DNA of 64,000 nucleotides from Acanthosepion esculentum (GCA_964036315.1 OZ038500.1:63754749-63818748); one strand, 5' to 3'. Shown: positions 50,188 through 61,074, counted from the stretch's first letter. Made by a program: numbers and translations. Notes: generated by a model from the letters alone, not told the origin.

Positions 50188-51265
50188 TCGTTCCGTGACC
50201 GCTCCGAGTTCGACAAATGGCAAATTGTTGGAGCTCGCATGGCAGAAGCCTCGATCACTAAGGTGGCTGAACTTTTTCAAGAGCTACCATATCAAGAACT
50301 ATGACGCAATTCGAGAAACAGGGAAAAACCTCTAGCAACCGTATCAATTCGGGCCGGACATGCAAACGAACTGATAGAGACCGACGTGCATTGAAACGCA
50401 ATGTGGCAAAAAATCATCGGACTATAGCGCCCAAAGTGACTCTCTGAGTTGAATAATCTGAATAATCCAGTTTCTACTAAAACTGTTCGTCGTGAGCTCC
50501 ATAAAGCTGCATATCATGGAACAGCCGCCGTAAGGAAACCTTTTCTCTCCACTCGCAACATTCAGAAGAGGTTGAAGTGGTGCAGAGATCACAATGCCTG
50601 GTCTGCAGACCATTGGAAACAAGTCATATTCTCAGACGAATCCAGATTTTCTCTTTTCCCAACTTCAGGGCGAGTTTATGTGTGGAGGCAGCCAAAAGAT
50701 GCTTACAACCCTGACTGCCTTCTTCCAACAGTGAAGCATGGAGGTGGATCAGTGATAGTTTGGGCCGCCACAGAATAGAAATGTCTCGGTCCAATAGTTG
50801 CCTTGCATGGTAGAATCAACAGCAAAGATTACCTGAACATTTTGGGAGATCATATTCATCCAATGGCCCAGACTATTCCCTGATGGTGACTGCATCTTCC
50901 AAGACGATAATGCTCCAATACATACCACTCAAGTGGTTAAGAAATGGTATGAAGAGCATGAAAGTGAACTAGAACACATGGAGTGACCTCCCCAATCTCC
51001 AGATACCAATATTATTGAACATTTGTGGTGCATTTTGGAGCGACAATTTAGGAGCCGCTATCCTCCACCGTCGTGTCTTAAAGAGCTGGAGCAGGTGTTA
51101 ATGGAAGAATGGCTAAACATTCCTCTGGATGAAGTCAGGAAGCTGTATGATTCCATTACTAGATGTATTAAAGCTGTATATGAGGCTAAAGGAGGACCAA
51201 CTCCATATTAAATAAATTTTCTTTGAATTTAACAAGTGTTTCAATTATTTTGTCCAACCCCTGTA
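50188..51265 (+). mobile_element. Tc1-like (DD36E-type) DNA transposon, pseudogene, 5' truncated
   Basis: The transposase reading starts at the junction (RSEFDKWQIVGARMAEASIT), with the helix-turn-helix region to ~50450. Then come SNNLNNPVSTKTVRRELH, QKRLKWCRDHNAW, FSDESRFSLFPTSGRVYVWR (first catalytic D), KHGGGSVIVWAATE, a stop at 50776-50778, a frameshift near 50876, FQDDNAPIHTTQVVKKWYEE (second D), a TGA in place of a Trp, and SPDTNIIEHLWCILERQ (catalytic E). It ends GGPTPY at 51211. Counting from the second D to E gives 36 intervening residues. The 3' terminus ..ATTTTGTCCAACCCCTGTA ends at 51265. The 5' TIR is missing. It is inactive. Confidence 0.9.
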
Positions 51266-51299
51266 TATATATATAGCACTAGATATATTAAATGTAAAT

Positions 51300-51301
<2 letters not shown>

Positions 51302-51352
<51 letters not shown>
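51302..51352. repeat. (AT)n microsatellite
   Basis: A pure AT run downstream of the Tc1 element. Confidence 0.95.
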
Positions 51353-51355
<3 letters not shown>

Positions 51356-51439
51356 ATGCGATGAGAACGAAAGTAATATATAAATTCCAACGTTCGCAGC
51401 GTTAATTCAAAAAAGAGCTCGATACAGATAGTAGAGCGA

Positions 51440-51605
51440 TAATTATTTATTTATTATAATTTTATCATATAGACAAAACCATTTTCGACACTCACCCGTC
51501 GATGTGCAGTTGAAATGCACTGAAACCAAGTTGCATCTTTGTAGTGAGTAAAATGGTTTTGTCTATATGATAAAATTATAATAAATAAATAAATAAATAA
51601 ATAAA

Positions 51606-51637
<32 letters not shown>

Positions 51638-51640
51638 AAA
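51440..51640. repeat. Palindrome with ~40-bp arms ending in (AAAT)n-(AT)n
   Basis: TTATTTATTATAATTTTATC with ATATAGACAAAACCATTTT (51445-51484) is mirrored by AAAATGGTTTTGTCTATATG with ATAAAATTATAATAAATAA (51549-51588). ACTCAC/GTGAGT extends the stem. The loop contains TGCAGTTGAAATGCACTG. A microsatellite follows to 51633. Confidence 0.85.
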
Positions 51641-51649
51641 GTGAACAAA

Positions 51650-51840
51650 AAATTCAACACTTAGAGACGACAGACTGTTTCCTGCTAAACGCAATCATCA
51701 CGTGATGATTGTGCTTTGCATGAACAGTCTGTCGCCTCTGAGTGTTGACTTCAATGTTCACTTTTATATTTACATACGCCCTATCTCTGATATTGAAGAC
51801 TTTATCCCATAAATATAGCATATGTTAAAACTATATTTCC

Positions 51841-51842
<2 letters not shown>
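51650..51842. repeat. Foldback of repeat family F
   Basis: TCAACACTTAGAGACGACAG, ACTGTTTCCTGC and GCAATCATCACG (51655-51702) pair with CGTGATGATTG, GCATGAACAGTCTGTCGCC and TCTGAGTGTTGA (51702-51747). The right side runs on through TTCACTTTTATATTTACATA, CTATCTCTGATATTGAAGAC and CCCATAAATATAGCATATG to (AT)n at 51845. Confidence 0.85.
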
Positions 51843-51844
<2 letters not shown>

Positions 51845-51931
<87 letters not shown>

Positions 51932-51955
51932 GTCTGTGTGCGGGTGTCTGTGTGT
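51845..51955. repeat. (AT)n-(GT)n microsatellite
   Basis: AT to about 51883, then GT with a few GC/CT variants. Confidence 0.95.
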
Positions 51956-51959
51956 AGTT

Positions 51960-53034
51960 TCTATTTGCAGAGATTTTTTTCATTTACCAATGAAAAAAAA
52001 TCTATATAAATATTAACTGAAATTACTGAACTTTTTCATAAGCCGAAATTTGACATTTTTTTTCTCAGGTGATATGTTAATCTAAATGTTTCTGCCAACT
52101 TGAAAGTGTCAAGTTGAAAAATGAATTAAAAAATAAATTTAGAAAAAAAAAGCGTACCTGTTGACTTTTGGTTTCTCGATAAACATCACTCTGAATTCCC
52201 AGTCAGTACGTAGATTTGGTAGGCGATAAATATTCTACCATTCATCTTAGAAAAGAAGGTACCTGAATCCTCCCACCACGCCCTATCTTCAGAAGAGCTA
52301 GTTCACAACAAAAAATGAACTACTGCTACCACATCCGAGGTCGACTTATAGGACATTCGAACAGTTTTTAGACACTTTATATTCAGAAAATAAAACACTT
52401 ATACGAACACAAGACAAATTGAATAAAAACGCTTAATCACAATACTTTGTCATGCGTTTTTAATGAAACTTGTATAAAACAAGGGATGCTTTCAAATACA
52501 CAATTATACTCTTATATATATTTATATATATATATATAATTTAAAAGAACTGATCCGACGTGAAAATTTTCGGGATAACTACTGAGACATTACTTATTGA
52601 ACAATTTAGTTCATGCCACATTGTCTGGTAAACTCCTACAACAAAAAATTCTCAAATTGGCATATTAGTAAAAAATCGCACTCACTTAAATTTTCAAGAA
52701 AATTCAACCTTAGCGTTGCTTCTGCAAGCTCCAAAAGTTTGTATCCGTTATCAATAACACATTTAAAAAAACAAAAACATATTACGTTTCGCATTATATT
52801 TTTTCGTCTCGAATGCTACCTGAATTTTACTAAAAACAAAATGCCTGAAGATGACTGAATGTACAGTCGAAAGTAATTGCGTATTTAAGAAAGACCTTAT
52901 ATAGCTTATAATTTTTAAAAACAAGGGTTATAACATTCATCGAATGATTGGTAGGTTAATGCACCTTTAAAAGGGATTTCGCCTTTTTATATAATTAAAT
53001 TTACTAATTTACTTTTTGCATGAATGATTCATCG

Positions 53035-53069
<35 letters not shown>

Positions 53070-53184
53070 AGGTAATCGATCCGTTAGTATATAATCCGGG
53101 TAGTTCCTAGTAATATTAATTATTAAAACTGATCCACAGAGAGCTCGATGTATTTATTATAATAGAGCACATATATATTTTTTT
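51960..53184. other. No gene recognised; dispersed CTGAAGATGACTGA motif
   Basis: AT-rich. At 52844 the motif GCCTGAAGATGACTGAATGT, ACAGTCGAAAGTAATTGCG resembles CTGAAGAAGGCCGGAGCGTA, CAACAGTCGAAACGTCG at 29595. Such motifs are common ends of interspersed repeats. The 81-codon frame ending there is not a known protein. A short (AT)n lies at 53037-53065. Confidence 0.45.
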
Positions 53185-53956
53185 CAGAAAAAAAACAAAA
53201 ATTACCTCAACATGGGGATAGTCTATTTCAAGCTGGTCTGTACGCAGCTATCATCAGCCCCTAAGTGTCTGTCTCGAAGCATTGTTCGAAATTTATTTTT
53301 GATCTCAGTCCTCCTCTGGTAGACGGAGAGAACTAATCACGAAATGTAGAGATATGAACAGATTCCAAATTACCTAAGAATACATGTGTATATATGTTGG
53401 GGTGTATGTGTGCGTATAGTGACATATATGCATGTATATGTAAATGCACATATATGTATATGTGAAGATATGTACGCATATGTGTTGGACAGTATAATTT
53501 ATCCCCTTTGGAGCTCTGGTATTACCCACAATCTAACCTACTTACCTTAATCTTAAGGGGTTTAAGTTTAAATCCTCCATTACTTATTATATATATTAAT
53601 ATTTGACTTATTATATATATCAATATTTGACCCTTGTAGTATAAAAGTATTTACTGTGAATTTCAGGAAACCACATTTTGTGCTTGTATAGGAAACGCCA
53701 CATAGTAGGAACCGATATTTAGCTACAGACAACGAAGGGCCTTAGCCATTAACAAACACCAACCCCAGATCGCTCCCCCGGAATAAGATACCTTACGCCC
53801 TCCAGCAGTCGCTACATCAAGACCCTTCTCATTAACAACTGACTGACATTGAAAATAAATTAAAAACCATGCTTCGAGACTGACACTTAGGGGCTGATGA
53901 TAGCAGCGTACAGATCAGCTTGAAATAGACTATCCCCATATTGAAGTAATTTTTTG

Positions 53957-53962
<6 letters not shown>
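53185..53962. repeat. Inverted repeat, ~95-bp arms, ~580-bp spacer
   Basis: ACATGGGGATAGTCTATTTC with AAGCTGGTCTGTACGCAGCT and ATCATCAGCCCCTAAGTGTC (53209-53270) is mirrored by GACACTTAGGGGCTGATGAT with AGCAGCGTACAGATCAGCTT and GAAATAGACTATCCCCATAT (53880-53942). Beyond each outer arm end is an (AT)n tract (53037-53065 and 53959-54031). Confidence 0.85.
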
Positions 53963-54035
<73 letters not shown>

Positions 54036-54063
54036 TTTATTTGAATATTACAACATAAATATG

Positions 54064-54128
<65 letters not shown>
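53959..54128. repeat. Two (AT)n tracts around a short palindrome
   Basis: AT at 53959-54031, then TTATTTATTTGAATATTACA with ACATAAATATG, then AT at 54070-54128. The middle resembles the 36945 palindrome. Confidence 0.9.
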
Positions 54129-54134
<6 letters not shown>

Positions 54135-54420
54135 GGAAAGAGAAACCGCAAACGTTTTTTGTTATTGTGCGGATTTTTTGTTTTAATATATTATGCATTA
54201 TTTTTCATATGTTTTGCTACATGGGTTTCGGATCTTGTGAGTTTCATCAAACAAAGAATGATTATTTCCACATATTATTTTATTATTTAAAGGAACGCAC
54301 ATATACGCACACGAACCATACACACCATAAAGTGTGTGTAGTTTCTATTTGCTGAGATTTTTTCATTTACCAATGAAAAAATATACTATATACTATATAC
54401 TATACTCCAGCTTGGGAAAA
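54129..54420. repeat. Single-arm relative of the 54.5-kb palindrome
   Basis: GAAAGAGAAACCGCAAACGT, TTTTTGTTATTGTGCGGAT and TTATTTTTCATATGTTTTGC match one arm of 54497-54881. The 54300s carry CACACACCATAAAGTGTGTG, a short palindrome. Confidence 0.6.
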
Positions 54421-54421
54421 A

Positions 54422-54503
<82 letters not shown>

Positions 54504-54920
54504 GAAGAGAGGTACCGCAAACTTTTTTGGTTGTAATGTGGGTTTTAAAAAAAAATATTATTCTTTATTTTTCATAGTTTTACATAGTTTTACAACACGT
54601 GTTTCTGGTCTCACGACCGTCTTCAGGTAAAGGGTGGATATTTCCACATATTATTAAAAATAATTATTAAAAATAATTAATTTTTTTCCTTTATGTTTTT
54701 CAATGTTAAATCTTCTCTATATGAGACATTCTCTGTTTTTGTGTTGGTCATTCCAATAAGACATTGGAATGACCAACACTATGTAAAACTATGTAAAACT
54801 ATGAAAAATAAAGAATAATATTTAAAAAAAAAACCCACATTAGAACCAAAAGAGTTTGCGGTACCTCTCTTCTTTTTAATATACACACTTTTCTCTCGTC
54901 GGAACCATTATAACCTCTTC

Positions 54921-54990
<70 letters not shown>
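54422..54990. repeat. Large palindrome (~92-104-bp arms) enclosed by (AT)n tracts
   Basis: The left arm 54497-54588 (TTAAAAAGAAGAGAGGTACC, GCAAACTTTTTTGG, TTTTTCATAGTTTTACATAG) is the near-exact reverse complement of the right arm 54778-54881. The 189-bp loop contains TTGGTCATTCCAATAAGACA with TTGGAATGACCAA, an inner perfect hairpin. Outer AT runs: 54422-54497 and 54924-54990. Confidence 0.92.
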
Positions 54991-54991
<1 letters not shown>

Positions 54992-55574
54992 ACGTTTTCT
55001 TTGTACATGCTTTCCAACAGGATATTTGGAGTTGTGTAAAATTGAATGTATCGAATTATCTCTAAGTAACTAAGTACATAAATGTCATAATTTCACATGT
55101 TCTTATCTTCTTATGTGGTATATTGCTTCTACAATTCTTCTCGTCCTCCTCATCCACATCAGATGCATAACCAGATGTCGTCTTAGAATCACTGTGCAGC
55201 CGGGTATCTGAACAACCCACTCCACATATATAGATTCATAACCGGATAGGTATTCATTCATTCATGCGTGTCTGGATCAATTAGACCTGTTAGAGTCCAT
55301 CCCCTCCCCAGTTCAAATCACAGCAATAATCCTCCAAAGAGAAGGCTATGCTCAGTCATGGACATTGCCCGCAATTTTATATAGACACTCTGCCCTGACC
55401 TTTGACTTCTGAGTAGCGATGTTGTATCATCATTGCACTGGTTGTATTCATAACTATGGAGTTAAGTCTAGCTATGGTGCGAGACGGGCTTTAATCCTAC
55501 TAGAATGTTCATTCGCCTTTTGACAGGCCTTCTTTTTTAAAAATCTTGTTGAGAGTCTAATCGCTTCCTCCCAT
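54991..55574. repeat. Unclassified sequence with a 6770/60130-type repeat
   Basis: 55170-55290 (CTGTGCAGCCGGGTATCTGA, GATTCATAACCGGATAGGTA, TTCATTCATTC) resembles 60165-60240. No gene is seen. Confidence 0.4.
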
Positions 55575-55650
55575 AGCTGGGGAATTCGATCTCGGCTCTT
55601 CGATTCCTCGATCCGAGCCGCTATCCATTACTCCACCGTGCCTCCCTTGT
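55575..55650 (-). mobile_element. tRNA-derived SINE fragment
   Basis: The plus strand reads GGGGAATTCGATCTCGGCTC, TTCGATTCCTCGATCCGAG, CCGCTATCCATTACTCCACC, GTGCCTCC. On the minus strand the A- and B-box positions match 29455-29565. Confidence 0.65.
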
Positions 55651-55784
55651 ACAGGGTGATGCTGAAAGAACCCACCACCACACGGCCCAGCAATACTTCC
55701 CACATCATCGTGAGGCATTAACTTAATGAAGACACCATTGCCACTAATGTCTGACTATTATGTGGGGGATATTTCTGGAATGTA

Positions 55785-56085
55785 TATCTGTGGGGACCGG
55801 ATCACGAACCACGAAGTTCTCCGCTCAGAGAAGGAGAGCATAGATATTATCATGCCTCGCCACTGACTTCGATGTACCGGACACCTTGCCCGAAGGCCAG
55901 ATATCCGCCTACCCCGACAAATCCTCTTCTCGGAGATCGCATCTGGCAAACGACCACGTCGATTCTGAGGACAGGAATTGATCCGGTCATTTGGGAAATG
56001 CAAGCAGCGGAAAGAATCTATTTGGAAGAGCAGTCCACAAAAAAAAACATCATTCGAAAACACTAGAAGATAAATAGAAGAGAGG
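55785..56085 (+). mobile_element. LINE C-terminal fragment with RxxGHLAR block
   Basis: One plus-strand frame reads DRITNHEVLRSEKESIDIIM, PRH-stop-LRCTGHLAR, then RPDIRLPRQILFSEIASGKR and PR. The RVTNxEVLxRAxxxSIExxIxxxxLRWxGHxxRMxDxRLPKQxLxxELxxGKRxxGRP arrangement is a well-known end region of invertebrate LINE RTs. The stop is a TGA where Trp is expected. A second stop precedes GQELIRSFGKCKQRKE. Only ~90 codons are present. Confidence 0.75.
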
Positions 56086-56372
56086 AAGAAAGCCGAAAAA
56101 AAAGCCAGAGCTCTCTATTCATAAAACCATCCTATACTCCCATGCGGTGGCTGTGGACGTCTCTTCAGATCCAACATAGGCCCCATAATGTCGATGAGCA
56201 CCCCGATACTCGACAAAGAATTCCGCCAATGACGATGTGGGAGGTATTTTTCGCGAACCCAGTATTAACCAACCAAAGATGCGCAAGCGCACAATTCAGT
56301 AGTAAGACTCAATCAGATTTGACTCGCTAACTGTCCACCTGATAGACATTTATACTCCCATTGGAAACCTCC

Positions 56373-56410
<38 letters not shown>
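56086..56410. other. No gene; (AAT)n at 56379-56411
   Basis: Frames of ~60 codons match nothing I know. A microsatellite joins this part to the next LINE fragment. Confidence 0.45.
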
Positions 56411-56411
56411 G

Positions 56412-56790
56412 ACAGAACAATCAAAGCTAATCGCCCTGACATTGTGATTCGAGAGAGCAAAGACAAAATGTGCTTCCTTATTGACATGAGAGACCTTGCA
56501 GACTGCAATGTATCTTTCAATGTCTTACAAAACTATCAAAATACAAGGACCTTGAAATCGAAATCTCAAAAATGTGGCACAGGAGGACATTAACAATCCC
56601 AGTTGTAGTAGGAACCCTCGGATTGATTGGAAAAGATTCGAATAGACTTATTAAAGGAATCCCTGGTAGCCCATGCCTTAGAGAAATACAAAAAAAAATG
56701 TCTAACAAGTACAGCTCACACATTACGAAGAGCTTTATCTATGTAAAATACGTGCGATTTCTTTTCAAAACTGCTCAGTGGAAAATGTCA
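56412..56790 (+). mobile_element. LINE C-terminal fragment (RPDIVI / VPVVVG type)
   Basis: The plus strand reads DRTIKANRPDIVIRESKDKM, CFLIDMRDLADCNVSF, then after a frameshift YKDLEIEISKMW, and after another TIPVVVGTLGLIGKDSN with LIKGIPGSPCLREIQK. An NRPDIV..K...LIDxxxPxDxxV..KExEKxxKYxDLxxEIxKMWxxxxxxVPVVVGALG arrangement is the recurrent C-terminal domain of some invertebrate LINEs. It differs from families A and B. Confidence 0.8.
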
Positions 56791-56939
56791 TGATGACATT
56801 TCTGGCAATAGGTCTGTGGTCGGGACACGGAAAAAATGAGTATACACCAGAAACCAAAGGAAATAAAACAATGATAAATGCCCTGATGTTATACTAGACA
56901 TATCCTCTTAATTGACTGGAGTTATTAAGATGAACATGT

Positions 56940-57260
56940 TTTGTATCTATATTTCTGAGATGAGGTATTATGTACATTGTTCGTACATCCTTATCACAAC
57001 ATTTCGGCCGTTGTACGCTCCAGTCTTCAGGTGAATGTCGAACTGAACCTTTTATTTCGCTCACCGGGGTAGACTGTTCTAGTTCCACGTGCCATGTCTA
57101 ATGGATGTCAGTTATCAGTTATCTCCTGTTAATTCCCCTCTCCAAGTTCTCCACCGGCTTAACAGGTATTGAATTCACACTCTTTGGGTCCTGTCATTGG
57201 ATCTAACAAACGCCTTTATCCACTGTTCCATGTGTCCTTGAGGACATCTGTATATGAATT
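56940..57260 (+). repeat. Dispersed repeat shared with 28680-29045
   Basis: Starts with TATTTCTGAGATGAGGTATT, also part of the 190-bp array unit. It then has ACATTTCGGCCGTTGTACGC, TCACCGGGGTAGACTGTTCT, TTATCTCCTGTTAATTCCCC and ACGCCTTTATCCACTGTTCC. Confidence 0.5.
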
Positions 57261-57472
57261 TCTGGGTATTATAAACCTAATGTTTTCAGCACCCATTTTT
57301 TTTACCAGTGCTCATATTGCAAATTTTGCTGTTATCATTGCATGTTTTTTTTACCAGAGCTCATCTTGCAATTTTCATTGTTATTATTGTGTTTTTTCTG
57401 GCACTCCTTATTATTAATTTCTAGAAATTCATAGGCAGATGTCCTCAAGGACACATGACACAGTGGACCGGG
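57219..57472. repeat. Inverted repeat next to the minisatellite
   Basis: TCCACTGTTCCATGTGTCCT with TGAGGACATCTGTATATGAA (57219 on) is mirrored by TTCATAGGCAGATGTCCTCA with AGGACACATGACACAGTGGA (57427-57472). The spacer includes two ~65-bp direct repeats starting TTTTTTACCAGTGCTCAT and TTTTTTACCAGAGCTCAT. The 36-bp minisatellite begins immediately after the right arm. Confidence 0.75.
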
Positions 57473-58098
57473 CCTCTATATACTATTTTGACTTTATTGT
57501 AAACCGGGCCTCTATATACTATTTTGATTCTATTGTAAACTGGGCCTCCATATACTATATTGACTCTATTGTAAATCTTACCCCCTTCTACTATTTTGAC
57601 TCTATTGTAAACCAGGCCGCTATATGCTATTTTGACTCTATTGTAAATTGGGCCTCCATATACTATTTTGATTCTATTGTAAACTTGGCCTCCATATACT
57701 ATTTTGATTCTATTGTAAACTGGGCCTCTATATACTATTTTGATTCTATTGTAAACTTGGCCTCCATATACTATTTTGATTCTATTGTAAACTGGGCCTC
57801 CATATATTATTTAGATTCTATTGTAAACTTGGCATTCATATACTATTTTGATTCTTTTGTAAACTTGGCCTCCATATACTATTTTGATTCTATTGTAAAC
57901 TGGGCCTCTATATACTATTTTGATTCTAGTTTAAACCTCACTTAAATCTTTTACATTTTTCGCTCTAGGGGTAACCTTACCTATGTCGAATTTACTGAAT
58001 GTCTACATTTGTCTACCTTTTTCAATCGAGTGTAAACCGGGCCTTTGTCGACCTCTGGTGTAAACTGGACCATGTTTATCCTTTTCACTCTGGTGTAA
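57439..58098 (+). repeat. 36-bp minisatellite with a continuous 168-codon frame
   Basis: From 57474 to ~57945 a 36-bp unit (GTAAACTGGGCCTCCATATA + CTATTTTGATTCTATT) repeats about 13 times. Because 36 = 3 x 12, the frame 57439-57945 encodes 12-residue repeats VNWASIYYFDSI with W/R/L and S/T/A variants. Older, diverged units (GTGTAAACCGGGCC, GTGTAAACTGGACC) continue to ~58098 with in-frame stops. There is no signal peptide, known domain or promoter evidence. The open frame probably follows from the unit length. Confidence 0.88.
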
Positions 58099-59079
58099 GT
58101 AGTGTATATTAAGAAGAGAAGACATATGGAAAACTACAAACGTAAAAGAAAATATTGGTGTGCATTCCCTTAAGCGACTAATGCTTTTATCAACTCTTAT
58201 GAAAAAGGATGTTTGATACGTTTAAACGATTAGGCAATGAAAAGAAATTAACAGTAAAAACACGATAAGACGTCCTAAAAGTAACTCTTATCTGTCCTCT
58301 CAACAAAAAGAGAAAGAGAAAGAGAGAGAGGGGGAGGAGGAGGGAGGGGGGAGAGAGAAATACAGTGTACTCAGTAAAACAGCAATAAATTCAAAAAGAC
58401 GTGAGACAACCGTTGAAAACTGGTGACGATTGATGCGACTGAAAAATTCAGGAAGGATTTCAGCACATCTCGTCAATCCTCACGTCGGATGTTCTTCTTT
58501 GAAAATTACGATAACTTGACGCTCCAAATCAATGAGTTCTTTAGTCATACTTGAGGGGCAGATCGAAAGACGGAAGTTGTCGGCAAATAAACTTTAAATG
58601 ACGAGTCACAAGATCGAGAAGCAATCATAAAAGAACCAATAAGAGTTCAGTAATTACGCGAGATTGGAATGATTATTCAAGGTCATGAATAGTCAATAAA
58701 TTTATTCAAGGGTATTCAAGGTCACTTATTCCTGAAAGATAAAACAGTGATAATAAATTCGCTGCTTTTTTATTGGACACCCTGTAGTAGGCGAAATTAC
58801 CAATGGTTTGCACACAAAGAGAGTGTTGTTGACCAGAAACATAACATATTCAATAAGTTTCAAATGAAAGGACAACCGATATATATATATATATCTCCTG
58901 AAAAATTAATTTCGGTTGAGCCCTCTGGTTTGAGGTGTGAATTTGTAAACAGTGACTATTTAAGCTAATACTGCACGACTCTTCGACAGAATTGAGTCAC
59001 TGTCAGTCACTGTGTGTTTATCTGAATCTAAAAATAAACACGCTAAAAATTCACCTTCATCCCATACCGTACGCTGATG
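58099..59079. other. No gene recognised
   Basis: A purine-rich GAGAGA/GGGAGG patch lies at 58308-58356. At 58670-58725 TATTCAAGGTCA is repeated. There is no coding support. Confidence 0.4.
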
Positions 59080-59195
59080 GCTTAGTGGGAGAAGTTCCGA
59101 CTAACGCAAATTCAGTCGGGTTTCGATCCTAGCTAGAGGCAACCGGACGTCTAGCCACACTGATGAGCTGTGAAACATCTCTCTGTGGATGACAA
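59080..59195 (+). mobile_element. tRNA-derived SINE (family S2), sense copy
   Basis: CTGATGGCTTAGTGGGAGAA (A-box-like) is followed by ATTCAGTCGGGTTTCGATCC (B-box-like), then GACGTCTAGCCACACTGATG and AGCTGTGAAACATC. This is the reverse complement order of 43495-43625 and 43840-44020. Confidence 0.75.
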
Positions 59196-59214
59196 ATATA
59201 TATAAATATAAAAT

Positions 59215-59440
59215 TGAACTTAGAAGTCAACACTTAGAGGCGACAGTCTGTTTCATGCTAGATGCAATCGTCAGGCCTGATGATTGCATCTAGCATGAAA
59301 CAGACTGTCGCCTCTTAGAGATGAATCTATGTTCACTTTTATATTTACACACTCTCTATCTCTGATATTGAGCACTTTATCCCATAAATATAGCACACTT
59401 TAAGACTATATTTCTTCATATATATATATATATATATCCT
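59215..59440. repeat. Foldback of repeat family F, ~39-bp arms
   Basis: AGAGGCGACAGTCTGTTTCA with TGCTAGATGCAATC (59236) is mirrored by GATTGCATCTAGCATGAAAC with AGACTGTCGCCTCT (ending 59314), with one mismatch. The right part continues TTCACTTTTATATTTACACA, CTGATATTGAGCACTTTATC and CATAAATATAGCACAC to (AT)n at 59420. Confidence 0.88.
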
Positions 59441-60129
59441 TGAATTCGACTATTTGAAGACAAGGCCAAGCGTGTGAGGATCGAAACAGTAAGGTAGTAA
59501 TGGTTTTCGTTATCTCTATTAAGATAAAAACAGCTACTCACATCTTTATTATTTTTTATTTTTTTTAAAGAAGAGGCCGTAAACTTTTCCTGATTTTTTT
59601 CTCACTTACATATTTATCTACTGAAGCTTTTTTTCCACAAGCGATATGGATTTTGTTTGTTTCGTGGACCATAAAATGTCACGCTTGTCAGTTCCAAGTT
59701 GCATTTCCTCTCAACTGGTAAGGTACATAAGACTTACCTACAAATAAATAGAGAAGAAAGTTCCATATTTTGAGGAATTCTCTTGACTCTCCCGCGTCTT
59801 ACTAACATGGGGGGTGAGATTTATTTATCAGTATGGAATACACGGGGGTTTTAATAAAAGGGGAGCCGGAAATCATTTATAGAGACAATTATGTGTGAAA
59901 TTAATAACGAGGATTGTTTTAATAAGATGAGGAGGGGTGACCCCCCAAATAAATGTCCCCCTATTCTATTACATCTCTTAAAGTTCTTAGGATTTTTTTC
60001 CTCTCTTTACAGTTGGAATGTTCATGTTTTTTCATTACGATGTTAACTTAAAATTTAATTATTTGAATTATCATTTAAAGCAATTAACTATTATAGTTTT
60101 CAGGGGAAAATCTTTTTCTTTGTACATCA
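59441..60129. other. No gene recognised
   Basis: AT-rich. 59565-59610 repeats the AAAGAAGAGGCCGTAAACTT arm motif of the 54.5-kb palindrome. The rest is unassigned. Confidence 0.4.
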
Positions 60130-60310
60130 TTATCACCAGTCCCATGACCGGTTGTGGCCGTATAGTTACAGCGCAGCTCAACACCTGACCAACACCCTCC
60201 ATATATCTGGTTTGAAAGCCGGTGAGATATCCATTCTTTGCGTAGCCGGTGTCCTCTAAATTAAATGCTCCCCTTGTACACAGACGGACACGTTACCGTT
60301 GATTTCATTA
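60130..60310. repeat. Dispersed repeat (relative of 6770-6885)
   Basis: GACCGGTTGTGGCCGTATAG, GCGCAGCTCAACACCTGACC, CATATATCTGGTTTGAAAGC and CGGTGAGATATCCATTC. Confidence 0.5.
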
Positions 60311-60529
60311 GGGTGGGGCACGCCAGGTTGTTGACTTCAAACCAACATCTCCCACCCAACGATGCCATGCCATTATAGCAATGGGTGCACGCATATCTAG
60401 GAAAACCAGTCTACCCCATGATTTAACCGGTACCTGACAGACCTTGTTTTTAAATTTGAAAGACCGAATGTGGCAAAACATTCCTTGCAGAAGGTTAAAG
60501 AGTTGAAATGGTACCACATCCCCCACAAC
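60311..60529. other. No gene recognised
   Basis: A GC-moderate stretch. The 72-codon minus frame is not a known protein. It could be the upstream part of the mariner remnant, but it is not readable. Confidence 0.35.
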
Positions 60530-60790
60530 CGTATTCTCCAGACTCGGCTTCTTCAGATTTGTTCTGGTCGCTACAGATTAATTTAAATTGCAATAAATTT
60601 GACTTTGTGCAGTCAGTCAAAAATACCTTACGACCTTCTTCCAACAATAAAACAAGAAAATAGCATCAACAAGCTTGTAGAACCACGAGAGGTAGTTGTT
60701 AAAAAAACAATGGAGACAGTGTATTTGACAAATTATGGTTTTTCATCTGTTTTTTTGCGAGTATTTAAAATTTCGTTATTAATTTTCTAA
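60530..60790 (+). mobile_element. mariner transposase C-terminal remnant
   Basis: The plus strand reads YSPDSASSDLFWSLQINLN, then CNKFDFVQSVKNTLRP, SSNNKTRK. After a frameshift it reads INKLVEPREVVVKKTMETVY. The YSPDLAxSDxxLFxSLQxxLxxxKFxxxxxVxxxL and GIxKLxxRWxxVIxxxGxY arrangement is the mariner C-terminus, with the third catalytic Asp (SSD) preserved. Everything upstream is lost. Confidence 0.78.
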
Positions 60791-60929
60791 TCAGTCTCGA
60801 ACACTTGCAATGATTTAATATATCCGTAACCACCTACCCAACAGCTGTTAGGATAATACAATAGACCTTGCTACCCATAATAACCCACTGAGCATCATAT
60901 ATAAATAGTCGAGCCAACACACGATACAC

Positions 60930-61074
60930 ATGGCCTGATGATTGTGTTCAAGCAAGAAACAGACTGTCTCATCTCGATGTTGACTTCAGTATCTCCTTTT
61001 ATAATTACACATGCTTTATCCCCGATTTGAGAACTATTACCCATAAATATAGAATATATTTAAATTATATTTGT

